A stretch of 7,057 bases of DNA from Anaerolineae bacterium (GCA_016934645.1 JAFGSL010000540.1:1-7057); one strand, 5' to 3'; shown: positions 1 to 6,455, numbered from the stretch's first letter. The notes: generated from the letters alone by a model not told the origin. A program made the numbers and translations.

Positions 1-93
1 ATGCTCAGAGCGGATCGCCAGATCCGCGATTCTTGCGCACAACGCCGGGATCTGACGATCCCTGGCAAGCACAAACCGATGTACTATCTCCAA
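1..93 (-). CDS. Possible 5' end of a gene running off the left edge
   Basis: An open frame reads leftward off the window from a TTG at 93-91, or from an in-frame GTG at 72-70. Its translation reads like real protein, with pieces such as HRFVLARDRQIPALCARIAD, but I recognise no family. A promoter-like sequence sits just upstream (113-141), which would put the TTG about a dozen bases into the transcript. There is no convincing Shine-Dalgarno site for the TTG, and the GGAG before the GTG is about 15 nt away, which is too far. Thirty-one codons are too few for certainty. It may be only a chance open frame. Confidence 0.3.
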   Translation of the reverse strand, partial: MEIVHRFVLARDRQIPALCARIADLAIRSEH

Positions 94-112
94 CCTACAA
101 ACTACACAAATC

Positions 113-141
113 AGTATAGCACGGAATCCGAATCGGTGCAA
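113..141 (-). promoter_or_regulatory. Sigma70-type promoter reading leftward
   Basis: On the minus strand, TTGCAC (141-136) and TATACT (118-113) are separated by exactly 17 bp. TATACT matches the -10 consensus at 5 of 6 positions and is preceded by TGC, an extended -10. The -35 is poor, matching 3 of 6. It lies within GTTGCACC (143-136), which is the core of the dispersed repeat described elsewhere. It begins just past the permease terminator, as expected for a new leftward transcription unit. No start site has been mapped. Confidence 0.45.
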
Positions 142-142
142 C

Positions 143-173
143 AAAAAAAAACCAGAGGAAACAACCTCCGGTT
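143..173 (-). terminator. Rho-independent terminator after the permease
   Basis: Read on the minus strand, AACCGGAGG (173-165), loop TTGTTT (164-159) and CCTCTGGTT (158-150) form a 9-bp stem with one G-U pair. A run of eight T (150-143) follows. It lies about 75 bp beyond the permease stop and should end the luxR-type/CPBP/ABC transcript. The opposite side of the stem also runs into CTTTTTC (174-180), so some termination of plus-strand transcripts is possible. Confidence 0.82.
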
Positions 174-249
174 CTTTTTCACACTTCTTCTGCGAGTACA
201 ACGGAATTCTGGCGAACACGCGTATACGAAAAGCGACAGCCGTTTCTAC

Positions 250-1080
250 CTACAAATAATGCAAGCCCTGGTCGCGAGCGGCACGCTCCAGGCGGCGCAC
301 GGTGAGTTGAGCCAGGAGGCCGTAGACCACAACCTGACCGAGCAGGATCGCCCATTCATAGGGCAGAGCAAGCACTGTCCGCGTGCCCATAACGTGATGG
401 CGCAGCAGATCCATACCAAAGCTCTGCGGCAATGCGACGATGCCGATGATGCGCAGCGATGCAGGCATGATCTGCAAAGGGACAAACATGCCGGTCATCA
501 TCTGGAAGGCAAAGTTGAACAGCCCGAAGATGGCCGACACTTGCTGGTGCCGCAACACCAGCGCGGCAAAGCAAGCGCCCATCTGCGCCAGCGCACCGAC
601 CGACAGCGCGGTCGCCAACAGGCCCAGCAGCAATCCCGGCAACGTCAGGGTCTCGCGCGTGAACCACAGCCCAACAGCAAACATAGGGATGAAGAAGAGG
701 CTGCTGCGCACGGCCATAGCGGCGACGTTGCAGATCATGTAGCCGTAGCGGGAAAAAGGACATGTAAAGGTATAGTCAATCTGTCCCGATCCCAGTTCGC
801 TGCGAAACATATCGGCGGCACCCCACAACGCAACGCTCTGCCAGCTCTGGTAGGCCACACCAAAGATCATGAACGACACCCAGTTCGTCGTGCCCAATGT
901 CCTTTCCAGCAATGCGGCATCAAAGGCCAGGGCAAAGAGGAGCATACCCAGGCCAAAGAGTGCGCTGCCGAACAGTTCAAAGATAAAATTGACCTTGTAG
1001 CGCTTCAGCGTCAGCCACTCGCGCCAGAGAGCCATATAAAACAATCTGCCGGTATTTGCCCACCCTCTATCACTTACCAT
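250..1080 (-). CDS. ABC-2-type transporter permease
   Basis: This is a 276-residue integral membrane protein with about six hydrophobic segments, near residues 31-53, 66-86, 112-138, 146-175, 182-203 and 243-262. It fits the ABC-2 permease family (NatB/DrrB-like), which is usually 240-290 residues, so it looks full length. The N-terminal stretch before the first segment is cytoplasmic in that family and carries the basic, amphipathic WREWLTLKRYK. The ATG at 1080 is well supported: GGGAGGT lies 6 nt upstream. It follows the ATPase gene on the same strand after a gap of about 100 bp, filled mostly by an 82-bp repeat-bounded element. The two products should form one exporter in the cytoplasmic membrane. 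The substrate cannot be read from the sequence; lipids, drugs, ions or peptides are all transported by this family. A terminator follows at 143-173. Confidence 0.9.
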   Translation of the reverse strand: MVSDRGWANTGRLFYMALWREWLTLKRYKVNFIFELFGSALFGLGMLLFALAFDAALLERTLGTTNWVSFMIFGVAYQSWQSVALWGAADMFRSELGSGQIDYTFTCPFSRYGYMICNVAAMAVRSSLFFIPMFAVGLWFTRETLTLPGLLLGLLATALSVGALAQMGACFAALVLRHQQVSAIFGLFNFAFQMMTGMFVPLQIMPASLRIIGIVALPQSFGMDLLRHHVMGTRTVLALPYEWAILLGQVVVYGLLAQLTVRRLERAARDQGLHYL

Positions 1081-1099
1081 GCCCTACCTCCCAGTTATG

Positions 1100-1182
1100 C
1101 AGGTGCAACGCACTTGAGTTTACACACAAGAAACTGATCTGTAACCAGATCTCTGGTCAAATCAGCCAAGTGCATTGCACCT
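1100..1182. mobile_element. 82-bp MITE-like element bounded by inverted 16-bp repeats
   Basis: AGGTGCAACGCACTTG (1101-1116) is mirrored by CAAGTGCATTGCACCT (1167-1182), with 15 of 16 positions matching. Between the arms lie GATCTG/CAGATC (1136-1141 and 1146-1151) and ACCAGA/TCTGGT (1144-1149 and 1152-1157), which are overlapping alternative hairpins. TTATG occurs just outside both ends (1095-1099 and 1182-1186). This could be a target duplication, but the left copy is offset by one or two bases from the arm. There is no coding capacity. The element fills the ATPase-permease gap, and its right edge abuts the TAA stop of the ATPase at 1184-1182. It could be a non-autonomous insertion or a structured spacer that tunes permease expression. 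Confidence 0.5.
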
Positions 1183-2216
1183 TATGTGTGATTGACGAAG
1201 ATGCTAAAGGCATCTTCCAGAGACGGTTCGACCATACTGACCGTCGCCTTGACGCCGGCATGGTCGAGGACCGACACCACGTCACGCAACAGCGAGAATC
1301 CATCGTTCGCATACAGGCGCAGAGCGCCATTGTGCGTCGCGTAGCTAACACCTGGCAACTGCTGCAACCGTTGCGCTAACCCATCCTGATCTGCCCCTGA
1401 TACCTCAACCGTCTCTTGCACACTCACCGAGCGCCGGAACTCGCGCGGCGTGCCCACGAACTGTAAGCGCCCCTGATTGATGAACCCCAGCCGGTCGCAG
1501 ATTCGTTCCGCTTCACCCATGTTGTGCGTGGTGAGTAGGATGGTCATCTCGTGGCGGCGTGCATAGTCGGTCAGGAAAGTGCGCACCCGCTCAGCCGTCA
1601 GCGGATCGAGGCTCTTGGATGGCTCGTCCATAAACACCACCCGCGGCCGGTGCAGCAGCGCGCGCATGACGACAACCAGTTGCTTCTGGCCACCGGAGAG
1701 GGTGATGAACTCCGCGCCGAGTTGATCGTCAAAGCCGACCCCGGCAGCGACTTCGGCGATGCGTTCGCGGGCGGTGCGCAAAGGGATGCCGCGCAGGGCA
1801 TGGGCAAAGTAGAGCAGGTTTTCACGCACCGTCAGCCGAAAGTAGGCCGAGCGCTCCGAGTCCTGCCCGGCATAGCCGATGATGCGCCGCACCTCCTGCT
1901 CGTCCTGGATGACGTCATAGCCACCCACCCAGGCGCGCCCTTCGGTGGCGCGCAGCAAAGTGGCCAGGATGCGCACGAGCGTGGTCTTGCCGGCGCCGTT
2001 TGGTCCGAGCAGGCCGAACACTTCGCCGGGGCGTACAGTCAGGTCCAGACCCTTGAGCGCCTCCACAGGGGCGTTGTTGAGACCGTGCTGTGTCTCTCCG
2101 GGGGCATTACCGCCATCGTGGTGCGCCGCCCCGGAATCGCGACTGTTGCCGTGACCGCGGTAGGTTTTGCTGAGCGACTGCGTCTGAATAGCAAACTGTG
2201 CCTTCGGTGTATTCAT
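1182..2216 (-). CDS. ABC transporter ATP-binding protein (NatA/DrrA-like)
   Basis: This 344-residue ATPase should power export through the adjacent permease. All motifs are present: an aromatic A-loop candidate Y19, Walker A GPNGAGKTT (71-79), Q-loop Q118, signature LSGGQKQ (173-179), Walker B VVFMDEP (193-199), D-loop SLDP (202-205) and H-switch H231. The C-terminal extension (about 260-344) includes PSLEDAF, matching the SLEDxF motif common in DrrA-type exporters. I chose the ATG at 2216 because GGGGAGGT lies 6 nt upstream. An in-frame TTG at 2249 falls inside a repeat copy and has no ribosome site. One oddity is residues 21-49, a Gly/His/Asn-rich insert between the A-loop and the strand before Walker A, where relatives normally have a short turn. 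The catalytic core looks intact. Confidence 0.93.
   Translation of the reverse strand: MNTPKAQFAIQTQSLSKTYRGHGNSRDSGAAHHDGGNAPGETQHGLNNAPVEALKGLDLTVRPGEVFGLLGPNGAGKTTLVRILATLLRATEGRAWVGGYDVIQDEQEVRRIIGYAGQDSERSAYFRLTVRENLLYFAHALRGIPLRTARERIAEVAAGVGFDDQLGAEFITLSGGQKQLVVVMRALLHRPRVVFMDEPSKSLDPLTAERVRTFLTDYARRHEMTILLTTHNMGEAERICDRLGFINQGRLQFVGTPREFRRSVSVQETVEVSGADQDGLAQRLQQLPGVSYATHNGALRLYANDGFSLLRDVVSVLDHAGVKATVSMVEPSLEDAFSIFVNHT
2070..2156 (-). other. His/Gly/Asn-rich insert in the ATPase N-terminus
   Basis: Residues 21-49 of the ATPase are polar and low in complexity, including AAHHDGGNAPG and QHG, with four histidines besides many Gly, Asn and Asp. They interrupt the usual path from the A-loop (LSKTYRG) to VEALKGLDL. 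The frame is maintained on both sides, so this is an in-frame insertion rather than a frameshift. It may be a flexible surface loop near the nucleotide site. Metal binding is only a guess. Confidence 0.5.
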
Positions 2217-2240
2217 AACTCGACCTCCCCAATCATCAAA

Positions 2241-2257
2241 AAGGTGCAACGCACTTG
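2241..2257. repeat. Solo copy of the dispersed repeat upstream of the ATPase
   Basis: AAGGTGCAACGCACTTG lies in the 73-bp gap between the CPBP stop and the ATPase start. Similarity continues past the core. Compared with the inverted right end of the 82-bp element (read 1183 to 1159), 21 of 25 positions match, through a shared GATTT. This suggests a detached end of the same kind of element. It would lie in the transcript just before the ATPase ribosome site. Confidence 0.65.
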
Positions 2258-2266
2258 CCAGATTTA

Positions 2267-2286
2267 AAACGTATTCATTGACGTTT
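2267..2286 (-). other. Weak hairpin between CPBP and ATPase genes
   Basis: AAACGT (2267-2272) and ACGTTT (2281-2286) form 6-bp arms around an 8-nt loop, just after the CPBP stop. On the minus strand the stem ends in TTT followed by AAATC. It is AT-rich and short, so at most a partial terminator or processing site. The close spacing of the genes suggests that readthrough into the ATPase is normal. Confidence 0.25.
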
Positions 2287-2289
2287 ACC

Positions 2290-3159
2290 TCAATTTTTCA
2301 CTAACGGCCAAACCTTGGTGAATAAGAGTACCCAAAGGATCATCAGCGTGGTCGGAACAAGCCCAAAAGAAAAGATGACGCCATAGATCGCCTGAGTCTG
2401 AATGGACGCAGAGGCCTGCAAGTACGCTGTGAGTGACCCGACGAACAGATTGCTCAGGTAATGAACGACCATAGCCGGCCACAGGCTGCCCGACTTGAGA
2501 ACAAGAACCCCGTAGAACCCCCCTAGAATAGCTGCCCAGACGGCCTGTCCAAGTACCCAGGCCGGTTCTAAGCCTGCTCCCAGATTAAGTATGTGGATCG
2601 CACCAAAGCTGAGGGCAGTCACAATCACCGCCGTTGATTTTGGATAGTGGGCCAGGAACAGGCTCAAGAGCACACCCCGAAAGGCAACCTCTTCGAAAAT
2701 GGTAGGAAACGCGACCAAGAGGTTCCAGGATTTAGGGGGTAGATCGCCAGACAGATCCAGGATACCACGCACAAACGGCCAGGTGACGGCTTTGCCTTCA
2801 AGGATCCTGTAGACAAGGACGCCAGATGCCTGGCAGAGAGCAAGGATGAGGTAACAAGACAATCCCAGCAGCAACAGCCGACGAAAGGGCCGCACGCGGT
2901 TCAAGCGAATTGCGTCCATATAGGCAGTGAATGAGCGCTTTCCCGCCGGCAGCCCGAGTACAAACGGGACCAGCACAAACAGCACCAGGATATGTGCCAG
3001 TGTGGCCACGATGAACTGGGTCATCGGCGCATCGCGAGGCTGTTTGAATAGACCGATGACTACCACCCCGACAAACACCTGCATGATCGGTATGGCCGCC
3101 ATAACAATCAAAAGCGCTAGCCACGGCTGCTCCGCAAGCTGAAAATCTTTCGTCGTCAT
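2290..3159 (-). CDS. CPBP-family intramembrane metalloprotease homologue
   Basis: This 289-residue polytopic membrane protein has about eight hydrophobic segments. The three CPBP (Abi/CAAX protease) motifs are present: EEVAFR (E156, E157, R161), FGAIH (F185-H189) and HYLSN (H233, N237). The glutamates and histidines are the expected metal-binding and catalytic residues, so it looks active. Family members include CAAX-type prenyl proteases and bacteriocin processing or self-immunity proteins. Which of these roles applies cannot be read from the sequence. AGGAGG lies 7 nt before the ATG, which firmly sets the start. The start overlaps the stop of an upstream 28-codon ORF in an ATGA arrangement, and the ATPase gene follows 73 bp downstream. 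Co-expression with an exporter would suit peptide maturation, immunity or envelope stress, but no peptide precursor is visible. Confidence 0.9.
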   Translation of the reverse strand: MTTKDFQLAEQPWLALLIVMAAIPIMQVFVGVVVIGLFKQPRDAPMTQFIVATLAHILVLFVLVPFVLGLPAGKRSFTAYMDAIRLNRVRPFRRLLLLGLSCYLILALCQASGVLVYRILEGKAVTWPFVRGILDLSGDLPPKSWNLLVAFPTIFEEVAFRGVLLSLFLAHYPKSTAVIVTALSFGAIHILNLGAGLEPAWVLGQAVWAAILGGFYGVLVLKSGSLWPAMVVHYLSNLFVGSLTAYLQASASIQTQAIYGVIFSFGLVPTTLMILWVLLFTKVWPLVKN

Positions 3160-3242
3160 TTGAAATCCTCCTGTGAATCGAGCCTGCCCGATATCCTGAT
3201 CTCGAAGATTACCGGTCTGTCAAGCTCACGGTTGTTGGACAT
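3156..3242 (-). CDS. 28-codon ORF, probably a truncated small conserved protein
   Basis: An ATG at 3242 opens a 28-residue frame whose TGA overlaps the CPBP ATG by four bases (ATGA, 3159-3156). Residues 9-22 read RPVIFEIRISGRLD. From memory, this resembles the start of small proteins of roughly 70-95 residues that begin with a PVxYEIRVKGHLD-like segment followed by W..WF.GL. Here the similarity stops after GRLD, and the rest is coding that overlaps the CPBP ribosome site. AGAGAG about 9 nt before the ATG is a modest ribosome site. It is either the stump of a deleted gene, now acting as a translationally coupled leader, or a real micro-ORF. Family recognition is by eye only. Confidence 0.45.
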   Translation of the reverse strand: MSNNRELDRPVIFEIRISGRLDSQEDFK

Positions 3243-3358
3243 CGTGTCGGTCTCTCTGTATTCGCCGGATGCATATAGGATATCAATCAGATGGATGAGT
3301 TGTCATCACATGCATGGATGATTGAATGGGGTGATATTAGAAGGCCATACAAAGACGA

Positions 3359-3382
3359 ATTCCTCATCCTAGGATGAGGAAT
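3359..3382. repeat. Perfect 24-bp palindrome
   Basis: The half-site ATTCCTCATCCT (3359-3370) is followed directly by its exact reverse complement (3371-3382), with no spacer. It lies between the regulator and the CPBP unit, 6 bp from the left end of the 211-bp element. It could be an operator for a dimeric regulator, a cruciform or terminator-like stem for leftward transcripts (only weakly T-rich after it), or part of an insertion scar. Confidence 0.75.
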
Positions 3383-3388
3383 CAGTTA

Positions 3389-3599
3389 AGGTGCAACGCA
3401 CTTGAGCTAAGGGTTCGTAAAAGGATAACTTCCCGAAAGGCTGTGGCCGATCTCCGACCGCGCCACCGCAAGTCCAGGCGTGGGCGGACACGGTCTGGAG
3501 ACCGGCCCGAGCGGGAAATTGTTTCTGTACAAACCCTAAGGAGCGAGCAGACTTTGACGTTGTCGGCCCTCTTGGTAAACGTAAAAGCGCGTTGCACCT
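3389..3599. mobile_element. 211-bp MITE-like element with terminal inverted repeats
   Basis: AGGTGCAACGCACTT (3389-3403) is mirrored by the reverse complement of 3585-3599, with 14 of 15 positions matching. Further mirrored pairs are nested inside: CTAAGGGTT/AACCCTAAG (3407-3415 and 3532-3540, one mismatch), AACTTCCCG/CGGGAAATT (3426-3434 and 3512-3520, one mismatch) and CGGTCT-GG-AGACCG (3491-3504). There is no transposase and no convincing ORF. Flanking duplications are unclear. TCAG occurs near both ends (3382-3385 and 3599-3602) but is not flush. The right end is 10 bp past the stop of the MalT-type gene. It may be a non-autonomous insertion sequence, or a structured RNA or terminator element. 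Confidence 0.6.
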
Positions 3600-3609
3600 C
3601 AGAAGGAAA

Positions 3610-6447
3610 CTACAGCAGGCCCAAGGCCTCCGCACGGTCGGTCGCTTCGATCCTGCTGTGGACATCGAGCTTGGCATAGATGTGCTTGCAGTGGGTGCGA
3701 ACTGTGTTGATCGAGAGGTAAAGCTGGTCGGCAATCTCGTGCTGCGATAAGGTGCTGTTCAACAAACGCAGCACCTGCAGTTCACGTTCAGTCAGAGGCT
3801 CAACAAGGGCGGTTTGCGCTGAGGGGCGCGCTTCTGCCGATGGCTGCTGCGTCTGGCGTGCTCCTGCAAGGCCGCGCATTTCAGCGCGGTCGCGCATGTC
3901 GAATGCAGCCAGGATCCGGCGCGCGTAATCCGTCTCGACGTTCCGGCGCATTGCATCGTGCAAAAGATCGACCATAGGTGGGCCGTGCTCGAGAAAGTCC
4001 AAAACGCGCCCTGTCGTTTGGGCAACGGCGAGCGCGTGGGCCAGTGAGGGTATAGCCTCCTCAATCCGTCCCAGCGCCTGGAGAAGGAGCGCTTTGAGCA
4101 GCATCACCTCGACCTGCCACCCACTCGATTTCGTTGGCGGAGCCGCAACGTGCCCATCAAGCACGGCCAGAACCGGCAGCAAATCCGGTTTGCCGTAGGC
4201 GCGATACTGGGCGATGCGCACCCGGATCAGACTCTGTAACTCCCAACTATAGTCTCCCGGGTTCACCAGAGTACGTTCATCAGCCCATTGAATGGCTTTG
4301 TCCAGCCAGCCCGGATCATCCTGAGCCTGCGCCAGCCAGATACGGGCCCGTAGGGCATGGAGGTAGTCCGGATCCCAGGAACACGCATGCACTGCTTTGT
4401 CCATCCAGGTGTGTGCCCGCTGGAAATCCCCTTGCATCCAGTACAGACGTGCCAGGTCGCGGCAGCCATCAACCTGCGAGCCCGACTCAAAGACATGTTC
4501 TGCCAGCTTCACCCCCCGGATAAGAAGGGGTTCCGCTTCTTCCAATTGATTCCACGCGGTGAGTGTCCGGCCCAAGTACACATAAACCAGGCACGCGTAG
4601 GGATGTACAGGTTCACCCACCTGCTCGGTAGGGCCTACCAAACTGGTAGGCTGGATAAGCGTACTTATGGCCTCCCGGCAGATTTCGGCGACGGCGTGCA
4701 AGTCTCCCCGATCCCAGGCGTATATCGCCTGGAGCCCGGCTGCGGCCAACGCGATGCTATGTCCCTCTGCCGCCAGCCCGAGTTGCCTGGCTTGCGCAAG
4801 CGTCCGTGTTGCAGCTTCACCGTCGTGCAATTGTTGGTAGGCTTGGGCTAGGTAAAAGGTAACGCCGCTGCGTTCAAACGCGGCCTCTTCCGGCAGACCC
4901 TCTAACGCCTCCATGCAGAGGTCAATAAGCTCCTCCGGATCAGCTTTCTGCGCGATCGCAAGGTTAACGCGAAACAAAAGCGCATTCTGACGGATGATCT
5001 CGTGATCGGTGCGCGTCGTGCCGTCCAAACCGTGGACGGGATGCGGATCCGCTGCCGATAGGGTAAGCCCCCGTTCCAGCCAGAAAACCGCATGGTCTCT
5101 TGTGTCAGGATAGGGGATCAAGGTCCAGGCACGCACCAAGCAGAGGAGCGGCCGGGCGCGAATGGTCTCTTCGGGCAAAGCTTCTATCCAGCGGCCAACG
5201 CGCATAAATTCGCCCTGCATGAGGGCTTGCCCGGCGTATCGTTCTATGAGATAGACCACCCGATCCTCGTCGCCCGCCGCGTGGGCATGCATAACCGCCT
5301 CGTGGATCGCGCCCTGGCTTTCATACCACACACTGGCCCGCCTATTGTCCCCGGAGACTTGATCGGGATATGTGTCATGCAACCGCTTGCGCAGCAGGTT
5401 GGCAAAGAGATGGTGGTAACGATACCAACACCGCTCCTCATCCAGGGGAACGAGAAACAGGTTGGCGCGTTCCAACCGGGTCAGGAGCGATTGGCTATCC
5501 GGCGGGGCATGAAATGGGCCACCCTCTTCTCCAGTCAGCACAACGTCGCACAGCGGAGCCGTCAGACGATCGAGGATCGAGGTGTGGAGCAGGAATGTCT
5601 GGATCTCATCGCTTTGCCGATCGAGGACTTCTTCCACCAGGTAGTCCAGGACAAAACGATGGCTGCCGCTGAAAGCCCGGATAAAGGCCTCGGCACGCGC
5701 CGTTTCGTTTCCCTTCATCGCTGCAGGCGCTTGCATCGCAACAGGCGCTTGCATCGCAAGCGCCGCCATCTGCAAGCCGGCGATCCAGCCTTCCGTGCGC
5801 GCATCGAGCTCGCTGATACTCTTTGCCGGCAGTGCAAGTCCTGTCGCGTTGCGCAGAAACGTAGCAGCTTCGTCCGGGGTAAAGCGCAGATCCTGAGCGC
5901 GCAGCTCGATCATCTCGTGGCGCGTTCGCATACGCGCTAGCGGCCATGGCGGATCGGTACGGGTGGCGATAACCAGGTGTACATGGGGGGGCAGATGATC
6001 AAGCAGGAAGAGCAGGGCGTCGTGAATGGACTCCGCCGTGATCTCGTGGTAATCGTCCAAAACCAGCACGACAGGCTCGGTGTGTTCCGACAAAGCATTG
6101 ACAAGTGGAGTGAGTATCGTTTCAACGGGCGGTAGCTGTGGTGACTGCACCATCGCCACGGTCTCTTTGCCCAGTTCGGGATCGATGGTCTGGAGCGCCG
6201 CCACCAGATAATTGAGGAGCCGGGCGAGATCGTTGTCTTCTCTATCCAATGACACCCAGGCGACGGGAACGTCGATCTGGTGAACCCATTCGCTGACCAA
6301 CGTGGTTTTGCCGAAACCGGCAGGGGCGGAGACAAGGGTCAGCTTGCAGCCCGGGCAAAGCCCTTGCCGCAATCGCTCAATCAGATGCGGTCGCGAGACC
6401 GTCCCCGGTCGAACGGGTGGGATATAGAGTTTGGTTTTTAGATACAT
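3610..6447 (-). CDS. MalT-type LuxR-family transcriptional regulator (STAND ATPase)
   Basis: This 945-residue signal-transduction ATPase is organised like MalT. The N-terminus KTKLYIPPVRP is typical of the family. The nucleotide-binding part has Walker A APAGFGKTTL (41-50), Walker B VVLVLDDYH (126-134), a sensor-like ATRTDPP (161-167), TEGWIAGLQMAAL (218-230) and WYRYHHLF (341-348). Residues about 370-860 form a helical TPR-like region that binds the inducer in MalT relatives. A LuxR helix-turn-helix occupies 885-945, from LTERELQVL through SINTVRTH. I prefer the ATG at 6447 to the adjacent GTG at 6450. Neither has a Shine-Dalgarno site, and the promoter at 6456-6484 implies a nearly leaderless mRNA. 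The gene looks complete, and residues 231-242 carry an in-frame tandem hexapeptide repeat. It lies upstream of the CPBP/ABC genes on the same strand, so it may control them, but its ligand and targets are unknown. Confidence 0.92.
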   Translation of the reverse strand: MYLKTKLYIPPVRPGTVSRPHLIERLRQGLCPGCKLTLVSAPAGFGKTTLVSEWVHQIDVPVAWVSLDREDNDLARLLNYLVAALQTIDPELGKETVAMVQSPQLPPVETILTPLVNALSEHTEPVVLVLDDYHEITAESIHDALLFLLDHLPPHVHLVIATRTDPPWPLARMRTRHEMIELRAQDLRFTPDEAATFLRNATGLALPAKSISELDARTEGWIAGLQMAALAMQAPVAMQAPAAMKGNETARAEAFIRAFSGSHRFVLDYLVEEVLDRQSDEIQTFLLHTSILDRLTAPLCDVVLTGEEGGPFHAPPDSQSLLTRLERANLFLVPLDEERCWYRYHHLFANLLRKRLHDTYPDQVSGDNRRASVWYESQGAIHEAVMHAHAAGDEDRVVYLIERYAGQALMQGEFMRVGRWIEALPEETIRARPLLCLVRAWTLIPYPDTRDHAVFWLERGLTLSAADPHPVHGLDGTTRTDHEIIRQNALLFRVNLAIAQKADPEELIDLCMEALEGLPEEAAFERSGVTFYLAQAYQQLHDGEAATRTLAQARQLGLAAEGHSIALAAAGLQAIYAWDRGDLHAVAEICREAISTLIQPTSLVGPTEQVGEPVHPYACLVYVYLGRTLTAWNQLEEAEPLLIRGVKLAEHVFESGSQVDGCRDLARLYWMQGDFQRAHTWMDKAVHACSWDPDYLHALRARIWLAQAQDDPGWLDKAIQWADERTLVNPGDYSWELQSLIRVRIAQYRAYGKPDLLPVLAVLDGHVAAPPTKSSGWQVEVMLLKALLLQALGRIEEAIPSLAHALAVAQTTGRVLDFLEHGPPMVDLLHDAMRRNVETDYARRILAAFDMRDRAEMRGLAGARQTQQPSAEARPSAQTALVEPLTERELQVLRLLNSTLSQHEIADQLYLSINTVRTHCKHIYAKLDVHSRIEATDRAEALGLL
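5724..5759. repeat. Two tandem 18-bp units inside the regulator gene
   Basis: The 18-mer CAGGCGCTTGCATCGCAA occurs twice without a gap (5724-5741 and 5742-5759), and a degenerate third unit lies to the left. On the coding strand it gives the hexapeptide repeat AMQAPV AMQAPA followed by AMKG, just after the conserved GLQMAAL helix. Identical DNA units indicate recent slippage or duplication that kept the frame. Confidence 0.85.
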
Positions 6448-6455
6448 CACCCAAG

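Larger units (their letters stand above)
3243..3609. other. Gene-free interval between the regulator and CPBP genes
   Basis: This 367-bp stretch separates the MalT-type gene from the CPBP unit. It contains the 211-bp inverted-repeat element (3389-3599) and the perfect palindrome (3359-3382). Positions 3243-3358 are AT-richer and hold no convincing gene or promoter. TAATAT on the minus strand near 3335 could be a -10, but there is no -35 at the right spacing. Reading frames crossing the interval are short, mutually overlapping and lack ribosome sites. Confidence 0.6.

Noticed and set aside
1..1137. A 378-codon plus-strand open frame
   Set aside because: It lies antisense to the permease, whose membrane segments, ribosome site and terminator are convincing. 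Its product is Gln/Arg/His-rich and has no family features.
2217..2249. Upstream TTG start adding 11 residues to the ATPase
   Set aside because: It falls within the repeat copy and lacks a ribosome site, whereas the ATG at 2216 has GGGGAGGT at good spacing.
3218..3223. Perfect TTGACA on the minus strand upstream of the CPBP gene
   Set aside because: No acceptable -10 lies 16-18 bp downstream of it, and it falls inside the 28-codon ORF, so I do not call it a promoter.
1101..3599. CRISPR-like interpretation of the repeats
   Set aside because: The copies are irregularly spaced, in mixed orientation and shorter than CRISPR repeats, with no spacers of regular length.
3369..3734. Overlapping ORFs of 71-121 codons on both strands across the 211-bp element
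   Set aside because: They cross element boundaries and the regulator's end, lack ribosome sites and have no recognisable product.
5092..5940. A 282-codon plus-strand open frame, and a 164-codon one at 4357-4851
   Set aside because: Both are antisense to the intact MalT-type gene with its full motif set. They are composition shadows with no ribosome site.
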